Positions 1 through 6,629 of a stretch of DNA of 19,260 nt are shown piece by piece. Within the stretch, counting starts at the first letter, position 1, and each line of letters opens with the position of its first letter. The notes beneath the pieces were generated by a model. The model made no database searches. It was not told where the DNA came from and worked only from the letters and a program-made list of their open reading frames with translations. The translations under genes were made by a program, and so were the position numbers. Source of the DNA: Prolixibacteraceae bacterium (GTDB lineage: Bacteria; Bacteroidota; Bacteroidia; Bacteroidales; Prolixibacteraceae); contig SKHV01000212.1 of NCBI GenBank assembly GCA_007116765.1, forward strand, positions 1 through 19,260, in the 5' to 3' direction.

Positions 1-3000
1 AATAAACAATTTGTGAGTGACGAAGACGGAGCTTTTTCCGATTGGATTGAGCTTTACAACAACAGCAACGAAGCTGTAGACCTTGAAGGGTATGGACTTT
101 CCGACGACATTTCATCTCCCTTCAAATGGATTTTTCCTGAAATCGAAATCGAGGCAAATGATTATCTTCTGATTTGGGCATCGGGGAAAGATAAAAAATA
201 CACGGGCGAGCGTGAAGTGAATGGCATCTACAGGTACTATTATCCAAACATTTCAGGATCGAGTGTCGACGATTTAATTAACTCACCTCAATTTCCCAAC
301 CACCCTCAAACAATAGAAATAATTAGATCGCATTTTGAAGCGCCCACAAATGTAGCCGATAATTACGGCCAACATATGTTTACATGGATTGAAGCCCCAA
401 TGACCGGAGAATATATTTTTTGGATAGCCGGCGACGACAACAGCCGACTATACATCAGCACCGACGAAACCTCTGAAAATACAGAACTCATAGCCGAAGT
501 TCCGGGCTGGACCAATGCACGCGAATGGAATAAATACCCTGAACAAGAATCGAAACCCATTTATCTCGAAAAAGGGAAACGCTACTACCTTTCTGCTTTA
601 ATGAAAGAAGCTACAGGCGGCGACAACCTGAGCGTGCGATGGATCTTCCCCGATAATACCATTGACGAGCCACTTTCGGCCAAATATTGTTACCTTGAAG
701 TAAATAACCTGCATACAAACTTTCGTATTTCAGGCGAGGGTGAAAAAGTAATCCTTACAAATCCGGCAGGAGCAACGATCGACAGTATGCCAAAAACTGT
801 TCTTCCTCCCAATATTTCGTTGGGGCGTATTCACGGTGAATTTTCAAAGTGGGTGTATTTTGAAAGACCAACTCCGGGTAAGAAAAACAGCACTCCATAT
901 TATACCCAAATACTCGAAGAACCTGTAATCACAAAAGAAAGCGCAGTGTATAGCAGCTCGTCGAAACTGGTAAGTATCAGTGCACCCGGGGGCGATATTT
1001 TTTACACCACGAACGGAAGCATGCCTTCGAGCACAAACGGGATCCGCTACACTTCGCCATTTACTATCCATAATTCGTCGCTGATACGTGCCATAGCAGT
1101 TGATCCCAATAAAATAAACAGTCAGGTGACAGCCGCTTCGTTCATAAAAACTTCGTCGTACTCCCAAAATTTCAAGTCCGAAATTCCCATAATGGTTATT
1201 CAGCATTTTGACCAAACAATTACCGACTATAACGAAGCCGATGCTTACATGACGCTCATTGACTGCGATGTAAACCAGGTCGCCGACATCAATTCGAACA
1301 ATTACCTGCAAAGCCGAATAAAAATCAACTATAGAGGCTCAAGCTCCCTTTCATTCCCCAAAAAAGGATATGGTTTTCATTTAATTGATGAAGCCGGGCA
1401 TAAGCGAAAAGAATCGCTACTGGGAATGCCCGAAGAACACAACTGGATACTGCACGGCCCCTACTCCGACAAAACCCTAATGCGAAACGAACTGTCGTAC
1501 CACATGAGCGAAGAAACCGGACATTATGCACCTCGCACTCGCTTTGTGGAGCTGTTTATGCACAGCGGAAATCAACCGCTAAGCGAAGCGCAAAACCACG
1601 GCATTTATTTATTGGTTGAACGCATTAAAATAGCCGATGGAAGACTCGACCTTAATGGTGTGGATGTGCACCACGACGAACACCCTTCAATAACAGGAGG
1701 CTACATTTTTAAAAACGACAGATTAAACGAGGGTGAAAAAGGATTTAGAACAAGCCGCGGAAGCCGATTTGCATTTGTGCGCCCTAACGAACAATCTATA
1801 ACTCCGGCACAAAGCGATTACCTTGTCCAATATATCGATTCTCTGGAAACAGCACTTAGGCTTATTTCTTTAGAAAATGAAGAAAAAAGCTATACCAAAT
1901 ACATCGATACTCAGTCGTTTATCGATCTACATATTGTGACCGAAGTGTGCAAAGAAATTGACGGATACAGACTAAGCACTTTTCTACATAAAGACAGGGG
2001 TGGAAAAATTAAAATGGGCCCTGTATGGGATTTTAATCTTTCACTAGGAAATGCAAACTACTTAGAAGGATGGGTTGCCACCGGGTGGTATTACCCCTTA
2101 ATCAGCACCTCTGAATACATATTTGGTTGGTACAACTACCTCTTTTCCGACGAAGCTTTCGACCGTGCCTACAAAACCCGCTACCGGGTGCTCAGGCAGG
2201 GAGCCTTATCCACTCAACGCTTGAGCGATAAAATAATTCAGAATGTCGAGCTTCTGACACAAGCACAACAACGCGACCAAAAAAAATGGAACACCATTGG
2301 CACACATGTGTGGCCCAATTGGTACGTAGGCTCTAGCTATGAGGGCGAAATCAACTTCATGCTCAACTGGCTCGATAAACGACTGAAATGGACCGACCAG
2401 CAACTTGGCGAAAGCTACAATTTACTGCACTACTGGAATTTCGACAACACCGAAGTTTATGAGAAAGCTTTTTTCACCACCGACGAGGCAAGCATGAGTA
2501 TAACTCCCGGGGCAAACACCGAGATAACAAGAGATAATTCCATGCATTTTAAAGGTGGCAACTCACGACTTTTTAGTCAAAGCGATTCTCACCTAAGACT
2601 AAATAACCCCATTGGCTCAACAATAAGCTTCAACATACCAAGCACGGGCTATGAAAACACAGCATTTTCATTTGAAGCCTTACGTTCAACCAATGGAGCA
2701 AACACACTATATATTGAATACAGCATCGACGGCTTACTTTACATACCGCTCGACACCGTTTATCTGACTACAGTGCCCATTTTTTATACTCAGGGCTTTT
2801 CGCATCTCGAAGGCACCAGTGACAATCCTTATCTTTCGGTGAGAATAAGCATCGACAACCAAGAACTCAGGCTTGGCGGCGACAGAGGCAATGTACGCAT
2901 CGACAATGTAACGCTCGACGGCGATGCCTTGCCCGGCACCAATTTGCCTCCTTTACAAGTGGCTGATTTGCCAGAGGTTCTTGAAGTCACCAAAGGAGAA

Positions 3001-4092
3001 ACACTAAGCATAAACCTCGACAATTATTTTTCGGATCCCGAAAACGATGAAATCACCTATCACATTGAACCCGAAAATTCAACGATTTTTGGAGCAAGTG
3101 CCTATCAGTCCGAGTTGCTTATCGATGCATTCAACACCGGCAACGGACACCTTACCCTTTCTGTTTCTGACAATTACAACCCTGCATTTGAAATCCCCTT
3201 GAGGGTTTTAGTTTATCCCGAGCCTGTTGAACTTGCATACTCCGATTATACATTCAATACCTGGTCAATGCAATCGCCTGCAGGAACTTTTCCCGATCAC
3301 ATGGTATTCCTTCAATCTGAAACCGCCGACCCCGGAATAAAAACGCCCTTGCAATATGCCTACCACATACCTGACACCGATTATGCCGAAAGCGATGCCG
3401 GAAACATTGGTTTTCCTTACCGAAACAACAGCCGAACCCGCATTAACGGATTAGGACCTGCCGGGTTCATGTTTGTAAACACCGGCCGCGACAGAGACTT
3501 AGGTGCTGCGCTAGTAAGCATAAACACCCTTGGATGCGATGAAGTGTTTATCAACTGGGAGTCTTCAACTATGAAGGCAAACTCACGCGAATATGCAATC
3601 CGTCCACAATATCGCATTGGACTAAAAGGCGAATGGATGAACTTTTACGACAATGAAGGCATTTTACTTGAGTATAGAAGGAGCCACTATGAAATGATGA
3701 AAGAGCAATTCAGCGGCATGAAGTTGCCTGAAGAAGCAATAAACCGAGAGCTGGTACAAATTGCCTGGCGTTACTACTACACCGGCAGAAGAAATAATTT
3801 AGAAACCGGCGCCCGCGATTATTTGGCTCTACACCATATATCTATCCGCAATGAAGAATTCAATCAACTTACAGATTACAGTAATCCTAATGAGCCTGTA
3901 ATCTATTATTTTGATTACAAAGAAAGATCCCTGTATTTAAACAGAACCTATTCGGGAAACATTTTCAACGCCTTAGGCCAAAAAGTGGGCAGTTTTCATG
4001 AAGCAAAAAATATCGATTTATCTCACCTCCGATCGGGAATGTATTTATGCATGCCTGAAAAAGAAAAAGGTTTCAGATTTTTAGTGTACTAA
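1..4092 (+). CDS. Secreted multidomain CotH-kinase protein with nested LTD/PA14 and T9SS tail (5' partial)
   Basis: The frame is open to base 1 and the visible GTG at 13 lies inside a lamin-tail-domain (LTD) sequence, so the true start is upstream; 1363 residues are visible. Order of modules (residues from base 1): LTD first half about 1-66 (EDGAFSDWIELYNN, LLIWASGKDKK); PA14-like domain about 67-232; LTD second half about 234-297 (LHTNFRIS, PTPGKKNS); chitobiase C-terminal-like beta domain about 306-387 (YTTNGSMPSS); CotH kinase about 394-805 (RGSSSLSFPKKGY, LLGMPEEHNWILHGPYSDKT, GPVWDFNLSLGN); beta-sandwich about 807-978; cadherin/Ig-like segment about 982-1075 (FSDPENDEITYHI); an unnamed module about 1077-1290; T9SS type A tail about 1300-1363 (IFNALGQKVGSF, LRSGMYL). 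The family includes spore-coat protein kinases of the CotH type; here the tail implies export through the outer membrane. Substrate unknown. It converges on the epimerase gene with a 3-nt gap. Confidence 0.9.
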   Translation, partial: NKQFVSDEDGAFSDWIELYNNSNEAVDLEGYGLSDDISSPFKWIFPEIEIEANDYLLIWASGKDKKYTGEREVNGIYRYYYPNISGSSVDDLINSPQFPNHPQTIEIIRSHFEAPTNVADNYGQHMFTWIEAPMTGEYIFWIAGDDNSRLYISTDETSENTELIAEVPGWTNAREWNKYPEQESKPIYLEKGKRYYLSALMKEATGGDNLSVRWIFPDNTIDEPLSAKYCYLEVNNLHTNFRISGEGEKVILTNPAGATIDSMPKTVLPPNISLGRIHGEFSKWVYFERPTPGKKNSTPYYTQILEEPVITKESAVYSSSSKLVSISAPGGDIFYTTNGSMPSSTNGIRYTSPFTIHNSSLIRAIAVDPNKINSQVTAASFIKTSSYSQNFKSEIPIMVIQHFDQTITDYNEADAYMTLIDCDVNQVADINSNNYLQSRIKINYRGSSSLSFPKKGYGFHLIDEAGHKRKESLLGMPEEHNWILHGPYSDKTLMRNELSYHMSEETGHYAPRTRFVELFMHSGNQPLSEAQNHGIYLLVERIKIADGRLDLNGVDVHHDEHPSITGGYIFKNDRLNEGEKGFRTSRGSRFAFVRPNEQSITPAQSDYLVQYIDSLETALRLISLENEEKSYTKYIDTQSFIDLHIVTEVCKEIDGYRLSTFLHKDRGGKIKMGPVWDFNLSLGNANYLEGWVATGWYYPLISTSEYIFGWYNYLFSDEAFDRAYKTRYRVLRQGALSTQRLSDKIIQNVELLTQAQQRDQKKWNTIGTHVWPNWYVGSSYEGEINFMLNWLDKRLKWTDQQLGESYNLLHYWNFDNTEVYEKAFFTTDEASMSITPGANTEITRDNSMHFKGGNSRLFSQSDSHLRLNNPIGSTISFNIPSTGYENTAFSFEALRSTNGANTLYIEYSIDGLLYIPLDTVYLTTVPIFYTQGFSHLEGTSDNPYLSVRISIDNQELRLGGDRGNVRIDNVTLDGDALPGTNLPPLQVADLPEVLEVTKGETLSINLDNYFSDPENDEITYHIEPENSTIFGASAYQSELLIDAFNTGNGHLTLSVSDNYNPAFEIPLRVLVYPEPVELAYSDYTFNTWSMQSPAGTFPDHMVFLQSETADPGIKTPLQYAYHIPDTDYAESDAGNIGFPYRNNSRTRINGLGPAGFMFVNTGRDRDLGAALVSINTLGCDEVFINWESSTMKANSREYAIRPQYRIGLKGEWMNFYDNEGILLEYRRSHYEMMKEQFSGMKLPEEAINRELVQIAWRYYYTGRRNNLETGARDYLALHHISIRNEEFNQLTDYSNPNEPVIYYFDYKERSLYLNRTYSGNIFNALGQKVGSFHEAKNIDLSHLRSGMYLCMPEKEKGFRFLVY

Positions 4093-4095
4093 GCT

Positions 4096-4974
4096 TTAAT
4101 CGTGAATTTCAATTGAGAATTCTGCACAAAAATCAGTATTTCCTGCCAATGAAACAACCCCTTCCTTTTGCTCAAAATTGTGTTCTGTTAGCTCATTGTC
4201 GGTTACACCAAGCCAAGGTTCAATACAAACAAAGGGCGCACCGGGTTTCGACCATAACCCCAGATATTCAAAATCGTGAAAGCGCACAACAACCTCAGCC
4301 GCATTGAGCATGCTTTTTAATCTTACCTTTCTTGATTTCAGATTCTTAAAGATTAAAGCATCCTCATCAAAAATATTGTTGGTAAGCGGTAATTTCCGGG
4401 CGTTATCGAGCACCTTCTTTGTTTTGTTAGTGAGTAAGCCCTGGGCATTGAGTACCCAAGTTGGGGCATTCTCTTTTTCTTCAAATTCAATGTAATAATC
4501 AGTCAAGCGCTCACCATCTAGAAAGGGGCATTTAAATGCAGGATGCCCGCCCAATGAAAAAAGCATATGCTCATTCCCGGTATTCCTTACGTTATGTATT
4601 ACCCTAATTCTGTTTTCTTCAAGCTTATACAAAACTGAAAACTCGAATTTGAAAGGATACATTTTGAGTGTTTCATCGTTGAACTTGTATGTAAACTCAA
4701 GCGTATTGCGCTGGCTAACATCTGCTTTAAGCTGGTTATTGTGCCTAATAAATCCGTGTTTAGGCAAGTAGTATTCCATGCCTGAATAAAGATATTTATT
4801 GTCTTTAAGCGAACCAATTATGGGAAATAAAACGGGTGCAGTACTGCCCCATATTTCTTCATTACCTTCCCACATGTATTCCCGTCTGGTTTTCTTCGAT
4901 ACTATGCTGCATAATTCAGCACCTGTGTGGTTTATTCCAACCTTTAATTCTGAATTTTCAATGTAATGAACCAT
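4096..4974 (-). CDS. Aldose 1-epimerase family protein (LacX-like)
   Basis: A 292-residue cytosolic protein without signal peptide, of the LacX/YeaD branch of the galactose-mutarotase superfamily. Visible family signatures are the N-terminal NHTGAELCSI, the WEGNEEIW segment, His73 in LPKHGFIRHN, His144 in LGGHPAF, and Glu252 in CIEPWLGVTDN; these two His and one Glu correspond to the usual catalytic and substrate-positioning residues. Expected reaction: interconversion of the alpha and beta anomers of an aldose or sugar phosphate; the true sugar cannot be read from sequence. I chose the ATG at 4974 rather than the TTG at 5001, because translation from the ATG starts directly at the family N-terminus, and because a TAnnTTTG promoter box overlaps the TTG, which would place it outside the mRNA. 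The gene is divergent from purE and is probably monocistronic. Confidence 0.9.
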   Translation of the reverse strand: MVHYIENSELKVGINHTGAELCSIVSKKTRREYMWEGNEEIWGSTAPVLFPIIGSLKDNKYLYSGMEYYLPKHGFIRHNNQLKADVSQRNTLEFTYKFNDETLKMYPFKFEFSVLYKLEENRIRVIHNVRNTGNEHMLFSLGGHPAFKCPFLDGERLTDYYIEFEEKENAPTWVLNAQGLLTNKTKKVLDNARKLPLTNNIFDEDALIFKNLKSRKVRLKSMLNAAEVVVRFHDFEYLGLWSKPGAPFVCIEPWLGVTDNELTEHNFEQKEGVVSLAGNTDFCAEFSIEIHD

Positions 4975-4998
4975 GATTTTACTATTTAAACGAATCAA

Positions 4999-5006
4999 CA
5001 AACTTA
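4999..5006 (-). promoter_or_regulatory. Putative Bacteroidota -7 promoter box for the epimerase
   Basis: On the minus strand these bases read TAAGTTTG, matching the Bacteroidota TAnnTTTG -7 consensus. The box ends 24 nt before the ATG at 4974. No convincing -33 TTTG is seen at the usual spacing. Predicted transcription start is near 4992. Confidence 0.5.
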
Positions 5007-5128
5007 TTATACAAAGAAACTAAAAATATCATGTAGTTTAGAATGACAAAAACGAACACTTATAACTTTTCGCTTATTTCCGGATTTGAAGGGTATTTGC
5101 GAACAAAGACAAATAACTTCAATTTTGC

Positions 5129-5136
5129 TATATTTG
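5129..5136 (+). promoter_or_regulatory. Putative Bacteroidota -7 promoter box for purE
   Basis: The bases read TATATTTG, a full match to TAnnTTTG, 43 nt before the purE ATG. The -33 position is not recognisable. Together with the minus-strand box at 4999-5006 it makes the 205-nt gap a divergent promoter region. Confidence 0.5.
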
Positions 5137-5179
5137 TAGAACACGAAAACAATGCAAACAAATTTAAAGCACATTAGTT

Positions 5180-5686
5180 ATGAAGCCAGTAGTTAGTATT
5201 ATCATGGGCAGCACCAGTGATATGCCCGTTATGGAGAAAGCCGCAAAAATTCTCGATGAATTGGAAATACCTTTCGAAATCAATGCCTTATCGGCTCACC
5301 GTACACCGGCCGAAGTTGAAAAATTTGCAAAAGGAGCCAATGAACGTGGTATAAAAGTGATTATAGCCGCAGCGGGAATGGCCGCTCATTTACCGGGAGT
5401 AATTGCTTCAATGACTACCTTACCAATTATTGGTGTGCCAATTAAAGCAAGCCTCGACGGGCTTGATGCTCTATTGGCTATTGTTCAAATGCCTCCCGGA
5501 ATTCCGGTTGCTACTGTTGGTATTAACGGAGCTATGAATGCCGGTATTTTGGCTGCCCAAATGCTAGCCGTTGGCGATGAAACTGTGGCAGAAAAACTAA
5601 CAAAATATAAAGAAAGCCTTAAAAATAAGATAGTAGAGGCCAATAAAGAACTTGCGGAAATTAAGTTTAAGTTTAAAACCAATTAA
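5180..5686 (+). CDS. purE: N5-carboxyaminoimidazole ribonucleotide mutase (PurE, class I)
   Basis: A 168-residue protein, the usual length for bacterial class I PurE. It converts N5-CAIR to CAIR in de novo purine synthesis in the cytosol, normally working after PurK. The sequence shows GSTSD (10-14) near the N-terminus, SAHRTP with His40, the AGMAAHLPG loop (65-73) and the IGVPI segment, which form the phosphate- and nucleotide-binding active site in this family. The ATG at 5180 gives the canonical N-terminus (MKPVVSIIMGSTSD). No purK or other pur gene adjoins it. A strong hairpin terminator follows 42 nt after the stop, so it is probably a single-gene transcript. The last eight residues (KFKFKTN region) are a Lys/Phe-rich tail of no known role. 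Confidence 0.97.
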   Translation: MKPVVSIIMGSTSDMPVMEKAAKILDELEIPFEINALSAHRTPAEVEKFAKGANERGIKVIIAAAGMAAHLPGVIASMTTLPIIGVPIKASLDGLDALLAIVQMPPGIPVATVGINGAMNAGILAAQMLAVGDETVAEKLTKYKESLKNKIVEANKELAEIKFKFKTN

Positions 5687-5728
5687 GTTTCCGGGTCAAA
5701 GAAAAAATTACTATTTTGATAGCCAATT

Positions 5729-5759
5729 AGGTGTACTTTTTAAAGTACACCTTTTTTTT
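5729..5759 (+). terminator. Intrinsic terminator after purE
   Basis: Bases 5729-5739 (AGGTGTACTTT) are perfectly complementary to 5742-5752 (AAAGTACACCT), followed directly by a run of T to 5759. The 2-nt centre means the inner A/T pairs will open to form the loop. This is a textbook rho-independent terminator for purE; its T-run ends only 21 nt before the next gene's GTG. Confidence 0.88.
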
Positions 5760-5780
5760 GGATTTGAAAAACCGAACAGC

Positions 5781-6617
5781 GTGAAAAAATTTAAAATAAT
5801 CTTAATAATAACCTTGCTTTCTAGCGTGTTTTCAGCTTATTCGCGGAGCAATGTTTTCCCTACCGGGAGCAAGCCGGCTGCAATGGGCAATGCCTTTATC
5901 AGCCAATACAATCCCTTTGCGGCATATCATAATCAGGCAGGTCTTGCAGGCATCGAAAAAACATCGGTTTCACTTTTTTATGAAAACAGGTTTTTTTCGC
6001 CAAATGTATCTTTGTCGCACATGGCCAGCCGTGCCCTTGTTGCCACTTTTCCAACAGGCCCCGGCACTTTTGCCTTGCAGTACAATGCTTTTGGGCCGCC
6101 TCAATGGGCCGAAAGCAATGCAGGCATTTCATACGCCATGTTTTTGTCCGATAAACTCTCGGCAGGAATTCAGCTTAATTATTTTGCTTCGCGACTGCCC
6201 GAAGTAAATGCATGGGCAATGACTGCCGGCTTTGAAGCGGGTTTTATTTATCAAGTTTCTGAAAAAACCTTTGCAGGTTTACACGTGGCCAATCCGTATA
6301 CACCTGAAATCAACACACTTTCGTACCGAGAGACAATACCTTGGAGAATCAGAGCAGGCGGACATACACGCTTCAATGAAGATTTTATGTTTTCATACGA
6401 AATTGAGAAAATGGAAGGTTATCGCAGTATGCTAAAATTGGGTGGAGAATGGAAAGCTGCCAATAATTTCTTTTTGCGTGGAGGCTTAAATACTTCGCCT
6501 GCCAGAGTTTTTGCCGGATTCGGTTACGAAGCAGGTTTTGTGACAATAGACCTCTCATTCAGCAATCATTACATTTTGGGTTATGTGCCCTCTGCTTCGG
6601 TAATATTTTATTTGTAA
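5781..6617 (+). CDS. PorV/FadL-like outer-membrane beta-barrel protein
   Basis: A predicted 278-residue exported protein. The frame is open further upstream into purE, but the GTG at 5781 gives a clean Sec signal peptide (two Lys, then a hydrophobic run IILIITLLSSVF, cleavage near residue 21) and lies past the purE terminator, so I take it as the start. The mature protein begins with FPTGSKPAAMGNAF, the Gly/Ala-Met-Gly-Asn signature seen at the N-terminus of PorV/UPF0164/FadL-type barrels, followed by alternating amphipathic beta strands to the C-terminal VIFYL. PorV and PorQ proper are longer T9SS parts, so this is a family resemblance and not an orthologue call. It lies 12 nt upstream of the HhH-barrel gene and almost certainly shares its mRNA. 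Specific function unknown. Confidence 0.8.
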   Translation: MKKFKIILIITLLSSVFSAYSRSNVFPTGSKPAAMGNAFISQYNPFAAYHNQAGLAGIEKTSVSLFYENRFFSPNVSLSHMASRALVATFPTGPGTFALQYNAFGPPQWAESNAGISYAMFLSDKLSAGIQLNYFASRLPEVNAWAMTAGFEAGFIYQVSEKTFAGLHVANPYTPEINTLSYRETIPWRIRAGGHTRFNEDFMFSYEIEKMEGYRSMLKLGGEWKAANNFFLRGGLNTSPARVFAGFGYEAGFVTIDLSFSNHYILGYVPSASVIFYL

Positions 6618-6629
6618 GCCCCCATTTTA

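Noticed and set aside
844..1311. 155-residue open frame on the minus strand inside the CotH gene
   Set aside because: It lies wholly opposite a strong protein with clear domains, has no family resemblance and a composition typical of antisense frames.
5652..5780. Longer N-terminus for the PorV-like barrel, starting inside purE
   Set aside because: It would translate across the purE terminator and bury the signal peptide at residue 44; the GTG at 5781 gives a normal exported protein.
5781..6617. Calling this gene porQ or porV
   Set aside because: Only the N-terminal GS-x-x-AAMGN signature and barrel pattern agree; it is shorter than those proteins and no other T9SS gene adjoins.
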